A DNA stretch of 64,000 nucleotides from Rhodospirillales bacterium 70-18 (GTDB taxonomy: Bacteria > Pseudomonadota > Alphaproteobacteria > Acetobacterales > Acetobacteraceae). The stretch lies in assembly GCA_001899585.1 (NCBI GenBank), contig MKWE01000056.1, positions 1 to 64,000 of the forward strand, in the 5' to 3' direction. Shown here piece after piece: positions 1 to 9,891 of the stretch (position 1 is the first letter of the stretch; every line of letters starts with the position of its first letter). Under the pieces are notes generated by a model that was not told where the DNA came from, made no database searches, and worked only from the letters and a program-made list of their open reading frames with translations. Position numbers and translations under genes: made by a program.

Positions 1-50
1 TACGGGAATGGCTTGAGGCGAGAGGAACAGCTTGACCCCGGCAACCCCAA

Positions 51-356
51 TCAGAGAGGGTTCTTAGCGCAGTGCCGAATCCAGTCGCGGGCGGAAAGTG
101 GGCACGTAGGCGGTTGGTGTCTGCCAGCCAGCTTCGAGCGAGGCCTCCGTGTGTTACAATCCCGCCGCCAGAACTCCAAGGCGGCGCGGGCGTGGGCGCG
201 GACGAGCGCGCCGAACAGGGTTTCGTTGGGCAACGAGTTGGGCTGGCGGCCAGTCGCGATCGGCCTCAGCCCCGCCACCTGCCGCAACCGGCCGGGCCTG
301 AGGCAGGGGGCACTGTCCCCCATGCCGCTGGAAATCCATCCGGTGCTCGACCCCAC
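51..356 (-). pseudogene. IS3-family transposase (OrfB) C-terminal remnant
   Basis: The minus-strand translation keeps the typical end of an IS3-family OrfB (rve integrase fold): the stretch LPNETLFGALVRAHA followed by WRRDCNTRRPRSKLAGR matches the family pattern LNE-x-LF-x-SL-x-x-AR ... W-x-x-DYN-x-x-RPHSxLG. The usual YN and RPHS positions are changed to CN and RPRS, no catalytic upstream half is present and there is no proper start. It is therefore a decayed fragment, not a working transposase. No terminal inverted repeat was seen. The identification rests on remembered family motifs. Confidence 0.6.
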
Positions 357-461
357 GCTGGCCGGGCATCCCGCCGCTGATTGACGTGCATCAAGGCGGT
401 CGAGGTGGCCTGGGCTGACAAGAGCCTCTCAACCAGCCGTCCGCCAACATAGGAGCGCCCC

Positions 462-1649
462 ATGGAACGCCGCGATATTGTCCTCTGCAATCCGGTTCGC
501 ACGGCCATCGGCACCTTCGGCGGCAGCCTCAAGGCCATGCCCGCGCCGGCGCTGGGAGCCGCCGCCATCAAGGCGGTGTTGGCGCGGTCGGGACTGGCGG
601 AGGCGGGCATCGGCACCGTGGTGATGGGCAACGTGATCCAGGCCGGGGTGAAGATGAACCCGGCACGTCAGGCGGCGATCCTTGGCGGACTCCCGGTGGA
701 GGTGCCGGCGATGACGGTGAACCGGGTGTGTGGCTCCGGTGCCCAGGCCATCGTCTCGGCCGCGCAGGAGGTGATGCTCGGCCTGATCGACAGCGCCATC
801 GCCGGCGGGATGGAGAACATGGACCTCGCCCCGTTCATGGCGCCGGGGGCCCGTTGGGGCTATCGCCTCGGCGAAGGCCGGCTGTTGGATGCGGTGCTGG
901 AGGACGGGTTGAACGACGCCTTCTCGGGCAAGCATTCCGGCTGGCACACCGAGGATTTGGTGACGCGGATGCAGATCTCCCGCACCGAGCAGGATCGCTG
1001 GGCCGAGCGGTCGCAGCAGCGTTTCGCCGTGGCGCAGGCTGCCGGGCGCTTCAAGGACGAGATCGCGCCGGTCGAAGTTGCCGGCCGCAAGGGGCCGGCG
1101 ATATTCGACACCGATGAGCATAACCGGCCAGACACCACGATGGAGTCGCTCGCCCGCCTGAAGCCGGCGTTTCGCCCGAACGGCACCATCACTGCAGGCA
1201 ACGCCCCCGGCCTGAACAGCGCCGCCGCCGCCATGGTGGTGGCCGAGCGCGGCTGGGCCGAGCGGCACGGCCTGGGGCCAATGGCCCGGGTGGTGAGCTA
1301 CGGCATCGCCGCGGTAGAGCCCGGCATGTTCGGGCTAGGTCCGGTTCCCGCCGTGCAGCAGGCATTGGCGCGGGCAGGCTGGGCGACCGGCGACATTGAG
1401 CGCGCCGAAATCAACGAGGCGTTCGCCGCCATCGCCGTCGCGGTTACCCGCGAACTTGGCTTGCCGGAGGAGATCGTCAATGTCGAGGGCGGCGCCATCG
1501 CCCACGGCCACCCGATCGGCGCTACCGGCGCCATCCTGATCACGCGCCTGCTGTATTCGATGCGGCGCGACAGCCTGACGCGCGGTGTGGTCACGCTGTG
1601 CATCGGCGGTGGACAAGGTATTGCGCTTTGCCTTGAACGGGTCGCCTAA
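462..1649 (+). CDS. acetyl-CoA acetyltransferase (thiolase)
   Basis: A full-length thiolase of 395 residues, the normal size of the family. Thiolases condense two acetyl-CoA to acetoacetyl-CoA or cleave 3-ketoacyl-CoA in the cytoplasm. The acyl-enzyme cysteine is C90 in NRVCGSGAQA, the catalytic histidine is in the GGAIAHGHPIGATGA block (H350) and the second cysteine is C380 in CIGGGQG. The start at 462 follows an AGGAG about 7 bases upstream. The next gene begins 43 bases downstream on the same strand, so they may be cotranscribed, though the function of that ABC exporter operon is unrelated. Whether it is biosynthetic (PhaA-like) or degradative cannot be decided from sequence alone. Confidence 0.93.
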   Translation: MERRDIVLCNPVRTAIGTFGGSLKAMPAPALGAAAIKAVLARSGLAEAGIGTVVMGNVIQAGVKMNPARQAAILGGLPVEVPAMTVNRVCGSGAQAIVSAAQEVMLGLIDSAIAGGMENMDLAPFMAPGARWGYRLGEGRLLDAVLEDGLNDAFSGKHSGWHTEDLVTRMQISRTEQDRWAERSQQRFAVAQAAGRFKDEIAPVEVAGRKGPAIFDTDEHNRPDTTMESLARLKPAFRPNGTITAGNAPGLNSAAAAMVVAERGWAERHGLGPMARVVSYGIAAVEPGMFGLGPVPAVQQALARAGWATGDIERAEINEAFAAIAVAVTRELGLPEEIVNVEGGAIAHGHPIGATGAILITRLLYSMRRDSLTRGVVTLCIGGGQGIALCLERVA

Positions 1650-1692
1650 ACGCGCCACACCCGGTGCCACTCACTTCCGAAAGCCACGAACC

Positions 1693-2763
1693 ATGACCAT
1701 GCTAGGCAAGCCTTGGATACGCTGGGTGGTCGTCCTGGTCCTGGCGGCTGGGGCTTATCTCGGCTGGCAGGCCCTGCGCGGCGATACCGCATCGTCTACC
1801 ATCGCCAGCGGCAATGGCCGAATTGAGGCTGCGGAGATCGACATCGCGACCCGCAATCCCGGGCGGATCACGGAGATTCTCGCCAAGGAGGGTGATTTCG
1901 TCACCGCCGGGCAGGTCGTCGCGCGGATGGACACCTCGCAGCTACAAGCACAGCGCGCCGGGGCGGAGGCGCAGCTGCAGCAAGCCGTCATCGGGGTCGC
2001 CACCGCGAACAGCGTGGTGACGCAGCGCGAGGCGGAGCGGACGGCGGCGATCGCGGTGGTGGCGCAGCGTGAGGCAGAGCGCGACGCGGCCGACCACCGG
2101 CTCGACCGCTCTGAACAGCTCGCCCGCAACGACACGGTGTCCCGCCAGGTGCTCGACGACGACCGGGCGCGCCGGCAGGGCGCGGTGGCGGCGGTGGCTG
2201 CGGCCAAGGCCCAGCTGGCGGCCACCGAGGCGGCGATCAACACCGCCCAGTCGCAAGTGGTTGCCGCCAAGGCCGCCATCACCGCCGCACAGGCGGTGGT
2301 GCAGCGGATCGACGCCGACATCGAGGACTGCGCCTTGAAGGCGCCACGGGACGGCCGCGTCCAGTATCGGGTGGCCGAACCCGGCGAGGTGCTGGGGGCC
2401 GGCGGGCGCCTGCTGAACATCGTCGATCTGGGCGACGTCTACATGACGTTTTTCCTGCCAACCGAGCAGGCCGGCCGGGTCGCCCTGGCCGCCGAGGCGC
2501 GCATCGTGCTGGATGCGGCGCCGCAGATCGCCATCCCGGCCACGATCTCGTTTGTCGCCGATGTGGCCCAGTTCACGCCCAAGACGGTCGAAACCGCCTC
2601 GGAGCGGGGCAAGCTGATGTTTCGTGTGAAAGCGCGCATCTCGCCCTCGCTGCTGCGTAAGCATATCCGCCAGGTGAAGACCGGCCTGCCCGGCGTCGCC
2701 TATGTGAAACTCGATCCCGGCGCCGCCTGGCCGCCCAGCTTGCCGCCCGTGCTGACGCAATGA
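1693..2763 (+). CDS. HlyD-family membrane fusion protein (YhiI-like)
   Basis: A periplasmic adaptor of 356 residues for the ABC exporter encoded next. I start it at the ATG at 1693 because the protein then begins with a short cytoplasmic tail and one membrane anchor (about residues 10-24). A biotinyl-lipoyl-like half follows (about 40-80), then a long Ala/Gln/Arg-rich coiled-coil hairpin (about 85-210) and the second lipoyl half and beta-barrel (about 215 onward, [17 protein letters not shown]). A longer frame opens upstream at 1585 inside the thiolase and is unlikely. The stop overlaps the next ATG by four bases, so translation is coupled with the rbbA-like gene. The arrangement matches the enterobacterial yhiI-rbbA-yhhJ cluster. 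Confidence 0.9.
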   Translation: MTMLGKPWIRWVVVLVLAAGAYLGWQALRGDTASSTIASGNGRIEAAEIDIATRNPGRITEILAKEGDFVTAGQVVARMDTSQLQAQRAGAEAQLQQAVIGVATANSVVTQREAERTAAIAVVAQREAERDAADHRLDRSEQLARNDTVSRQVLDDDRARRQGAVAAVAAAKAQLAATEAAINTAQSQVVAAKAAITAAQAVVQRIDADIEDCALKAPRDGRVQYRVAEPGEVLGAGGRLLNIVDLGDVYMTFFLPTEQAGRVALAAEARIVLDAAPQIAIPATISFVADVAQFTPKTVETASERGKLMFRVKARISPSLLRKHIRQVKTGLPGVAYVKLDPGAAWPPSLPPVLTQ

Positions 2764-5501
2764 CATCGGGGCTGCCTTGCGTCGCACGCCTCGCAGGGGT
2801 CGGCCTCGCCTATGGTGCCACCCGCGCACTGGACGGCATCGATCTCGCGATTCCGGCGGGCGGCATCATCGGCTTCATCGGCCCGGACGGAGTCGGCAAG
2901 TCCAGTTTGCTGTCGCTGATCGCCGGCGCCACGCGCATCCGCCAAGGGCAGGTGCAGGTACTCGGCGGCGACATGTCCGATCGCCGGCATCGCGGCGCCA
3001 CCTGCCAGCGCATCGCCTTCATGCCGCAGGGCCTCGGCCGGAACCTGTATCCTACCCTATCGGTGTTCGAGAACGTCGATTTCTTCGGTCGCCTGTTCGG
3101 TCATGCGCAGGTGGCGCGCGAGCAGCGGATCGCCACGCTGCTGGAGAGCACCGGGCTCGCCCCGTTCGCCGACCGTCCCGCGGGCAGGCTCTCCGGCGGC
3201 ATGAAGCAGAAGCTCGGCCTGTGCTGCGCGCTCATTCACGACCCCGACCTGCTGATCCTGGACGAACCGACCACCGGCGTGGACCCGCTCTCGCGCCGCC
3301 AGTTCTGGGACCTGATCGCGACGATCCGTGCCGGCCGCGCGGGCATGACCGTGCTGGTCGCCACCGCCTATATGGAGGAAGCCGCGCGGTTCGACCGGCT
3401 GGTGGCGATGGATGCCGGCCGCATCCTGGCGACCGGCACACCGCAGGAACTATTGGCGCAGACAGGCGCCGAGACCCTCGACAGCGCCTTCATCGCGCTG
3501 CTGCCGGCGGCGAAGCGGGCAGGGTATGTCCCGGTCGAGGTGCCGCCGCGCGCGGCCAACGGCGAATCCGACATCACCATCGAGGCGGACGGCCTGACCA
3601 TGCGGTTCGGTGACTTCGTGGCCGCCGACCGGGTCAGCTTCCGCATCGGCCGCGGCGAGATCTTCGGCTTCCTCGGCTCGAACGGCTGCGGCAAGACCAC
3701 CACGATGAAAATGCTGACCGGCCTGCTGCCGGCGAGCGAAGGCCGCGCCCGGCTGTTCGGGCATGAGGTGGATCCCCACGACATCGAGATCCGCCGGCGG
3801 GTCGGCTACATGTCGCAGGCGTTCTCGCTCTACACCGAACTCACCGTGCGGCAGAACCTGGAACTGCACGCGCGGCTGTTCCGGCTGGCTCCAACCGCCA
3901 TGCCTGCCCGCATTGCCGAGGTGGCCCGGCGCTTCGACATCGCCGGCGTGATGGACTCGCTCCCGGATACACTGCCGCTCGGCGTCCGCCAGCGCCTGTC
4001 CCTGGCTGTGGCGATGATCCATGGGCCGGACATACTGATCCTGGACGAGCCCACCTCCGGCGTGGACCCGGTGGCGCGCGACCAATTGTGGCGGATCCTC
4101 GTCGAATTGTCGCGCCAGGATGGTGTGACGATCTTCATCTCGACGCACTTCATGAACGAGGCCGCGTGCTGCGACCGCATCTCGCTCATGCATGCCGGCC
4201 AGGTGCTGGTGACCGGCACGCCGGCCGAAGTCATCGCCGGCGCCGGTAGCGCGACGCTGGAGGATGCCTTCATCCACCACCTGGAAGCCGCGATCGGCGA
4301 TGCTCCGGCCGCAACGCAGGCCCGCCGGGTATTGCCCGTGGCGACCACGCCCGCCGTGCGGCAGCAACCCAGAGGGTTCGACCCGCGACGCCTGTTCAGC
4401 TACGCGCGCCGCGAAACCCTCGAACTGCGGCGCGACCCGATCCGGCTGACGCTCGCGGTGCTCGGCAGCCTGATCCTGATGCTCGTGATGGGCGCCGGCA
4501 TCACGCTGGACGTCGAGAACCTCAGCTTCGCCGTGCTCGACCGCGACCGCACGACCACCAGCACCGAGTATGTGCTGGGCATCGCTGGCTCCCGTTATTT
4601 CACCGAACGCCCGCCGCTCCGGGACTACCAGGACCTCGACCGCCGGATGCGCGCCGGCGAGATCAGCCTCGCCATTGAGATACCTCCCGGCTTTGGCCGC
4701 GACGTTGCACGCGGCCACGCCGTGCAGATCGGCGCCTGGGTGGACGGCGCCATGCCGCAGCGCGCCGAGACGGTGCGAGGCTACGTGCAGGGCGTGCACG
4801 CGCATTGGCTGGCCGAACGCGCCCGCGAAGCCCTCGGCGCCGCCGCGATCGCGGCCAACTTCACCATCGAAACCCGCTTCCGCTACAACCCCGACGTTCG
4901 CAGCATCGTCGCCATGGTTCCGGCGGTCATCGCGCTGCTGCTGATGCTGATCCCGGCGGTGCTGGCCGCGATCAGTGTGGTGCGCGAGAAGGAACTGGGC
5001 TCCATCGTCAATCTCTACGTCACCCCGGTCACGCAGTTGGAGTTCCTGCTGGGCAAGCAACTCCCCTATATCGCGCTCGGCATGCTGAACTGCCTGCTGC
5101 TGACGGTCTGCGGGGTGTTCGGCTTCGGCGTGCCGTTCACTGGCAGCCTGGTCGCCTTCCTCGTCGCCGCCCTGCTCTACGTGACGGCCGCGACCGCGCT
5201 CGGCCTGCTGATATCCACCTTCATGCGCAGCCAGATCGCGGCCCTGTTCGGCACCGCGGTGATCACCCTGCTGCCGGCGGTAAGCTTCTCCGGCATGACC
5301 GACCCGGTAAGCTCGCTGGTCGGCATCGGCGCGGTGATCGGGCGCGCCTACCCCACCACCTATTTCCTGACCGTGGCGCGCGGCGCCTTCTCCAAGGGCC
5401 TGCACTTCGCCGACCTCTCCGCCACCCTGGTGCCTCTGCTGATCGCCGGCCCCCTCCTGGTCGGGCTGAGCGCAATCCTGCTGAAGAAACAGGCCAACTG
5501 A
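2760..5501 (+). CDS. rbbA: double-ATPase ABC transporter with fused permease (RbbA-type)
   Basis: A 913-residue fusion of two ABC ATPase domains and one ABC-2 permease, almost the length of Escherichia coli RbbA (YhiH). The first ATPase has its Walker A at about residue 41 (GPDGVGKSS), signature LSGGMKQK and Walker [14 protein letters not shown]. The second has its Walker A at about residue 306 (GSNGCGKTT) and Walker [14 protein letters not shown]. Its signature is degenerate (LPLGVRQR), as I recall for this family. The permease starts near residue 560 with one membrane span, a large extracytoplasmic loop and a C-terminal bundle of spans. RbbA was described as ribosome-associated in E. coli, but with the adaptor and second permease a role in export is more likely. 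The substrate is unknown. Confidence 0.9.
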   Translation: MTSGLPCVARLAGVGLAYGATRALDGIDLAIPAGGIIGFIGPDGVGKSSLLSLIAGATRIRQGQVQVLGGDMSDRRHRGATCQRIAFMPQGLGRNLYPTLSVFENVDFFGRLFGHAQVAREQRIATLLESTGLAPFADRPAGRLSGGMKQKLGLCCALIHDPDLLILDEPTTGVDPLSRRQFWDLIATIRAGRAGMTVLVATAYMEEAARFDRLVAMDAGRILATGTPQELLAQTGAETLDSAFIALLPAAKRAGYVPVEVPPRAANGESDITIEADGLTMRFGDFVAADRVSFRIGRGEIFGFLGSNGCGKTTTMKMLTGLLPASEGRARLFGHEVDPHDIEIRRRVGYMSQAFSLYTELTVRQNLELHARLFRLAPTAMPARIAEVARRFDIAGVMDSLPDTLPLGVRQRLSLAVAMIHGPDILILDEPTSGVDPVARDQLWRILVELSRQDGVTIFISTHFMNEAACCDRISLMHAGQVLVTGTPAEVIAGAGSATLEDAFIHHLEAAIGDAPAATQARRVLPVATTPAVRQQPRGFDPRRLFSYARRETLELRRDPIRLTLAVLGSLILMLVMGAGITLDVENLSFAVLDRDRTTTSTEYVLGIAGSRYFTERPPLRDYQDLDRRMRAGEISLAIEIPPGFGRDVARGHAVQIGAWVDGAMPQRAETVRGYVQGVHAHWLAERAREALGAAAIAANFTIETRFRYNPDVRSIVAMVPAVIALLLMLIPAVLAAISVVREKELGSIVNLYVTPVTQLEFLLGKQLPYIALGMLNCLLLTVCGVFGFGVPFTGSLVAFLVAALLYVTAATALGLLISTFMRSQIAALFGTAVITLLPAVSFSGMTDPVSSLVGIGAVIGRAYPTTYFLTVARGAFSKGLHFADLSATLVPLLIAGPLLVGLSAILLKKQAN

Positions 5502-5502
5502 A

Positions 5503-6615
5503 ATGCGTCCGGCGAACATCCTCTTTCTCGCCGGCAAGGAACTGCGCGGCCTGCTGCGCGACCGCATGCTGCTGGTGCTGATTGTCTATTCGTTCACCAT
5601 CGCGGTCTACACCGCCGCGACGGCCATGCCGGAGACCCTGCACCGCGCGCCGATCGCCATCATCGACGAAGACCGCTCCCCGCTGTCGCAGCAGATCGTC
5701 GGTGCCTTCTACCCCCCGCATTTCACCTTCCCCCAGCTGATCACCCCGGGTGAGATGGACCGGCGGATGGATGCCGGCCTCGACACGTTTGCGCTCGACA
5801 TCCCGCCAGGCTTTGAGCGCGACCTGCTAGCCGGCCGCTCGCCCGCCATCCAGCTCAACGTCGACGCCACCCGCATGACGCAGGCGTTCAGCGGCAGCGG
5901 CTACGTCCAGAGCATCGTGTCCGACGAGGTGAACGCGTTCGCCGCGCGCCGCCCGGTCACCGCGGTGCCACAGGTCGACTTGGCGCTGCGCATGCGCTTC
6001 AACCCCGAGCTGAACAAGAGCTGGTTCGGCGCGATCAACGAGTTGATCGACAACGTCACGATGCTCGCCATCATCCTCACCGGCGCCGCGCTCATCCGCG
6101 AGCGCGAGCACGGCACCATCGAGCATCTGCTGGTGATGCCGGTCACGCCGCTGGAGATCATGACCAGCAAGGTCGCGGCGATGGGCCTGGTCGTCCTGGC
6201 GGCGACGGCGCTGTCGCTGCTGCTGATGGTGCAGGGCGCCCTTGGCGTGCCGATCGCCGGCTCGATCTGGCTGTTCCTGCTCGGCGCCGTGCTACACCTG
6301 TTCGCGACCACCTCGCTGGGAATCTCGCTGGCCTGCGTCGCCGGCAGCATGCCCCAGTTCGGCCTGCTGCTGATGCTCGTGCTGCTGCCGATGCAGGTCC
6401 TGTCGGGCGGCATGACGCCGCGCGAAAGCATGCCGGACATCATCCAGTGGATCATGCTCGCGGCGCCGAACACGCATTTCGTGATGATCGCCCAGGCGAT
6501 CCTGTTTCGTGGTGCCGGGCTTGGCGTGGTTTGGCCGCAGTTTCTGGCATTGCTGGGGATCGGTGGTGCCCTGTTCACCTTCTCGCTTGGCCGCTTTCGG
6601 CGCTTCCTGAGGTAA
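5503..6615 (+). CDS. yhhJ: ABC-2 type permease (YhhJ-like)
   Basis: A 370-residue ABC-2 permease, homologous in layout to the permease half of the preceding fusion. It has an N-terminal span (about 20-40), a loop with the motif DEDRSPLSQQIVGAFYPP outside the membrane, then five or so spans from about residue 180 (MLAIILTGAALIRERE) to the end. The RERE-HGTIEHLLVMPVT motif after the second span is typical of drug and polysaccharide ABC-2 exporters. It starts two bases after the upstream stop, so the three genes 1693-6615 form one operon. It probably forms the heterodimeric channel with the fused permease. Confidence 0.9.
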   Translation: MRPANILFLAGKELRGLLRDRMLLVLIVYSFTIAVYTAATAMPETLHRAPIAIIDEDRSPLSQQIVGAFYPPHFTFPQLITPGEMDRRMDAGLDTFALDIPPGFERDLLAGRSPAIQLNVDATRMTQAFSGSGYVQSIVSDEVNAFAARRPVTAVPQVDLALRMRFNPELNKSWFGAINELIDNVTMLAIILTGAALIREREHGTIEHLLVMPVTPLEIMTSKVAAMGLVVLAATALSLLLMVQGALGVPIAGSIWLFLLGAVLHLFATTSLGISLACVAGSMPQFGLLLMLVLLPMQVLSGGMTPRESMPDIIQWIMLAAPNTHFVMIAQAILFRGAGLGVVWPQFLALLGIGGALFTFSLGRFRRFLR

Positions 6616-6617
6616 GT

Positions 6618-6646
6618 GACCCAGTCGGCTTCCACCCGACTGGGTC
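6618..6646 (+). terminator. strong hairpin after the exporter operon
   Basis: A perfect 11-bp inverted repeat, GACCCAGTCGG / CCGACTGGGTC with a 7-base loop, starts three bases after the yhhJ-like stop. Position and strength suggest a transcription terminator. No T-run follows it, so it may act with Rho or only protect the mRNA end. Confidence 0.55.
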
Positions 6647-6647
6647 G

Positions 6648-6987
6648 GTGCGCCCTCACTGTAGGCCGGGGGCGGAGGGTTCCGGCGCGGTCGTCTGGTG
6701 ATCGGTGCAATCGAAAGCCATGTAACTCGTAAGGAGATCAAGACTTGAAAGCGCGGTGCGGTGTCGGATCCCGCGTCGATTAGCCCTGACGGTACAGAAT
6801 GCGCCGGATGTGGATTGGCGACCCGATGCGCCCGACCTTGATCGCGTCGATCGCCTGCCAGCTTTTCATCTCGTACCGCACAACTGCCCTGCGGTTGCCG
6901 CCCGAACACGACCTTGTGATGCCGCCAGCCGCGCTGGCGACGGTCGCAGACGACGGTGCGGTGGTGCTGGCGTCGGGCGGGCCGCGA
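6648..6987. other. intergenic stretch with no recognisable gene
   Basis: About 340 bases between the exporter operon and the end of the DUF2325 gene. Frames are open on both strands, but none has a recognisable domain, a good ribosome-binding site or the codon bias of its neighbours. A minus-strand frame ends at 6780 in a lysine/isoleucine-rich tail (EMKSWQAIDAIKVGRIG) that is less GC-biased than its surroundings. It could be debris of another gene, but I cannot identify it. Confidence 0.4.
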
Positions 6988-8322
6988 CTACCTCCTCGCC
7001 GCTGGATTCGAACCGCCCCCCGGTTGAGGCGGCTCCGCCTGCTCCATCGTCGTTGCACCTGCGGCGAGCCAGCCAAGGAAGCTGGTGGCGCCGGCGCTGT
7101 GCAGCGGCACCATGGGCTTGCCGGTCTGCTGGCAGTGCCGTTTGACCAGCAGAGCGGCGGCGTGGCTGACGCAATCCACCGGAAACAGCACCACATCGGC
7201 GCGGCTGGCCATCCCAGCCAGGGCGGGCGCGCTCGCCTCCACGCCGGCATCATGGTGCAGCAGTTCCGCCCCGTGCTGCGCCGCCAGCGCCCGCAGCCGC
7301 GGTATGGTTTGCGGGCGGCCGCCGACATACAGCAGCGTCAGCCCGGTTTGGACGCACGCATCGGGCGGGGATTTCTGCGCCGGCATGGCGAGACTCGCCT
7401 CGATCGCGACCAGTTCGGCCGCCAGGGCATCGGCTCGCTGGCGCTCCAGCGCGTGCGCCTCCCGCTGCCGCTGCGCGGCTGCGCGCGCCGTATCCAGCCG
7501 GGCTTCCAGGGCCGCGCGCCGTTGCGTCTCGGCCGCCACGCGCTGTTCCAATGCCGTCACCAGAGCCTGCAGCGCGCGGGTCTCCGGCGGGCTGGCAGTG
7601 TTCGGCTCCGTCGCCCGGGCGGCCAGGGCACTGCGCAAGTCGCGAATCTCGGCGTCGCGCTGCACCATGCCGTCGCGCAACTGCGCCTGCTGGCGCGCCA
7701 ACGTTTCCGCCATCGCCGCGTTTTCCTGCTCCAGAGCCCGTAGCCGGCGGATATCGGCGCGGTTGGCGGCACCGACCAGGTGCGACAACATATGCACCTC
7801 GCCGAATGCCTCATGGATCAGCCGCGGCGTGCTCGCCGGATGGGTGAGAGCGGCCCAATAGCCGCCGGCGATCTCGGCGGCGGCCAGCGCCTCCTGCCAT
7901 TTTTCGCGCAGCGCCGCCTCGGTGCGGGCGGCGGCGAAGCGGCGGACCATCAACCGGTGGCGATCCTCCAGCGCCTTGTCGAGCAGCCATCCGGGACCAT
8001 CATGTCGGCCAGCCAGGGCGACGCCGCGTTTGTGCAGGTCGTGCTCGCTGTCCGTGGCATCGGCGACGCCCAATTTGTCGAGAATTTTGCGCAACTCTGC
8101 GGTGGTCAGGCAGGTGCCGATCACCGAGCAATGCAGCATCGCCGCGAGCTCCCATAGGCGGGTCCGTCGCCCGCTCGCCGGGGTATGCTCGTCCGGCGCG
8201 CTCCACCGCACCGGCTGCAACGCTGCCAGCGCCGGATTGAACGGCGTACCGCCCTGGCGCGCGATGGGGGGCCAGGCAAGGGCAGGGGAGCATGTCGGTG
8301 CGGTCGATCGGGTGTCGGCCAT
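6988..8322 (-). CDS. DUF2325 domain protein with central coiled coil
   Basis: A 444-residue protein. The N-terminal part carries a conserved-looking motif LWELAAMLHCSVIGTCLTTAELRKIL (first half about residues 60-75) with two cysteines spaced HCS-x-x-GTC. The middle (about 170-320) is a long Ala/Arg/Glu/Gln coiled coil. The C-terminus (about 330-430) is a DUF2325 domain (LLYVGGRPQTIPRLRALAAQ ... ADVVLFPVDCVSHAAALLVKR). I use the ATG at 8322, preceded by GGAAAGAGAGG, rather than an in-frame TTG 15 bases earlier. A 28-bp Mo-box-like palindrome lies 14 bp upstream, so the gene is probably controlled by ModE and molybdate. The biochemical function is unknown. Confidence 0.85.
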   Translation of the reverse strand: MADTRSTAPTCSPALAWPPIARQGGTPFNPALAALQPVRWSAPDEHTPASGRRTRLWELAAMLHCSVIGTCLTTAELRKILDKLGVADATDSEHDLHKRGVALAGRHDGPGWLLDKALEDRHRLMVRRFAAARTEAALREKWQEALAAAEIAGGYWAALTHPASTPRLIHEAFGEVHMLSHLVGAANRADIRRLRALEQENAAMAETLARQQAQLRDGMVQRDAEIRDLRSALAARATEPNTASPPETRALQALVTALEQRVAAETQRRAALEARLDTARAAAQRQREAHALERQRADALAAELVAIEASLAMPAQKSPPDACVQTGLTLLYVGGRPQTIPRLRALAAQHGAELLHHDAGVEASAPALAGMASRADVVLFPVDCVSHAAALLVKRHCQQTGKPMVPLHSAGATSFLGWLAAGATTMEQAEPPQPGGGSNPAARR

Positions 8323-8336
8323 GGCCTCTCTTTCCA

Positions 8337-8364
8337 ATCGCTATATCCAACCGTATATAGCGAT
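8337..8364. promoter_or_regulatory. ModE-type operator (Mo-box) between DUF2325 and aldehyde dehydrogenase
   Basis: Arms ATCGCTATATC (8337-8347) and TATATAGCGAT (8354-8364) are separated by six bases. Ten positions of each arm pair perfectly. As I recall it, the proteobacterial ModE consensus is ATCGnTATATA-N6-TATATAnCGAT, which this matches in length, spacing and almost every base. It stands out as AT-rich in GC-rich surroundings. It sits 14 bp from the DUF2325 ATG and 71 bp from the dehydrogenase ATG. Confidence 0.75.
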
Positions 8365-8435
8365 ATGTCGCAGATCGGCGCGCACTTGCCAAGGCCGGCA
8401 AGGTGGCCCGATCCGTTGGGAGAGGAAGCAGAGCC

Positions 8436-9866
8436 ATGCAGCACGAGCAGCAATTCTACATCGACGGCACCTGGGTCGATCCGCTGGCGCCGAAACTGCT
8501 GGATGTCGTCGATCCGTCCACCGAGGAGGCGTTCACCCGTATCGCGGTGGGCAGCGCCCCCGATGTCGATCGTGCGGTGGCCGCTGCCCGTGCCGCCTTT
8601 CCTGCCTTCTCCCGCAGCACCCGCGCCGAGCGCCTCGGGCTGCTGCAGGCGATCCTGGCGGAATACGAGAAGCGCCGCCATGACATTGCCGCTGCACTCT
8701 CGCAAGAGATGGGCGCGCCGCTGCAATTCGCCTATGACCGCCAATCGGCCACCGGCTCGGCGCATCTCAGCCGGATGATCGAGGTGCTGAAAGGTTATGC
8801 GTTCGAACGCGTGGAAGGCAGCACCTTGATCGCCCGCGAGCCGATCGGCGTGGTTGGGCTGATCACGCCGTGGAACTGGCCGATCAACCAGATCGTCTGC
8901 AAGGTCGCCCCGGCGATCGCGGCCGGCTGCACCATGGTGCTGAAACCCTCCGAGGTGGCGCCGCTCAACGCCATCATCTGGACCGAGATCATGCATGCCG
9001 CCGGCGTGCCGAAGGGCGTCTACAACATGGTGCAGGGCGAGGGCGGCGTGGTCGGCGCCGCGATGTCGGCGCATCCGGATATCGACATGATGTCCTTCAC
9101 GGGCTCCACCCGCGCTGGCATCCTGGTGGCGCAGGCCGCGGCCGTCACGGTGAAGCGGGTGGCGCAGGAACTCGGCGGCAAGTCGGCCAACATCCTGCTG
9201 CCGGACGTGGATTTCGCGACCGCAGTGCATAAGGGCGTGCTGAGCATGATGGGCAATAGCGGCCAGTCCTGCAATGCGCCCACCCGCATGTTCGTCCCCG
9301 CCGACCGGCACGAGGAGGTGAAGGCGATCGCCAAGGCCGCCGCCGAAAGCCTGGTGGTCGGCGACGTGAACGATCCGCGCACCAATCTTGGGCCGGTGGT
9401 CAGCGCGGTGCAGTTCGACAAGATCCAGCGCCTGATCCAGGCCGGCATCGCCGAGGGTGCCGAACTGGTCGCCGGCGGCCCCGGCCGGCCGGAGAACCTC
9501 AATCGCGGTTACTTCGTCCGCCCCACCGTGTTCGCGGGCGTCCGGAACGACATGATGATCGCGCGCGAGGAGATTTTCGGACCGGTGCTGTCGATCCTGC
9601 CCTATGCCGACGAGGCCGAGGCGATCCGGCTGGCCAACGACACCGTCTACGGCCTGGCCGCCTACGTGCAATCCGCCGATCTCGGCCACGCAAGGCGGGT
9701 GGCGGCGCAGATGCGCGCCGGCAATGTCTACCTCAACTACCCCGCCGGCGACACCGCGGCACCCTTCGGCGGCTACAAGCAATCCGGCAACGGCCGCGAA
9801 TATGCCCAGTGGGGCCTGGAGGAGTTCCTCGAGGTCAAGGGCGTCGTCGGCTACGAAGCCGCCTGA
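8436..9866 (+). CDS. NAD(P)-dependent aldehyde dehydrogenase
   Basis: An intact aldehyde dehydrogenase of 476 residues that oxidises an aldehyde to the acid in the cytoplasm. It shows the Rossmann-fold motif [10 protein letters not shown], the general-base glutamate E245 in [14 protein letters not shown] and the nucleophile C279 in [10 protein letters not shown], then [13 protein letters not shown] and [13 protein letters not shown] near the end. The start at 8436 follows AGAGGAAG, and an in-frame GTG at 8403 is less likely. It is divergent from the DUF2325 gene across the Mo-box and is followed 25 bases later by a broken paralogue. Family membership is certain, but the substrate is not. Confidence 0.94.
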   Translation: MQHEQQFYIDGTWVDPLAPKLLDVVDPSTEEAFTRIAVGSAPDVDRAVAAARAAFPAFSRSTRAERLGLLQAILAEYEKRRHDIAAALSQEMGAPLQFAYDRQSATGSAHLSRMIEVLKGYAFERVEGSTLIAREPIGVVGLITPWNWPINQIVCKVAPAIAAGCTMVLKPSEVAPLNAIIWTEIMHAAGVPKGVYNMVQGEGGVVGAAMSAHPDIDMMSFTGSTRAGILVAQAAAVTVKRVAQELGGKSANILLPDVDFATAVHKGVLSMMGNSGQSCNAPTRMFVPADRHEEVKAIAKAAAESLVVGDVNDPRTNLGPVVSAVQFDKIQRLIQAGIAEGAELVAGGPGRPENLNRGYFVRPTVFAGVRNDMMIAREEIFGPVLSILPYADEAEAIRLANDTVYGLAAYVQSADLGHARRVAAQMRAGNVYLNYPAGDTAAPFGGYKQSGNGREYAQWGLEEFLEVKGVVGYEAA

Positions 9867-9891
9867 GCTCGCCTTTGCAGGACACACGCAC

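Noticed and set aside
3450..5567. Very long minus-strand frame (705 codons) opposite rbbA
   Set aside because: High-GC codon use leaves antisense frames open; the translation is His/Gln/Arg-rich without any domain, and the plus strand carries a clear gene.
6735..6782. Short plus-strand ORF after AAGGAG near 6734 starting at TTG
   Set aside because: Only about a dozen codons, no conserved motif and a weak start codon.
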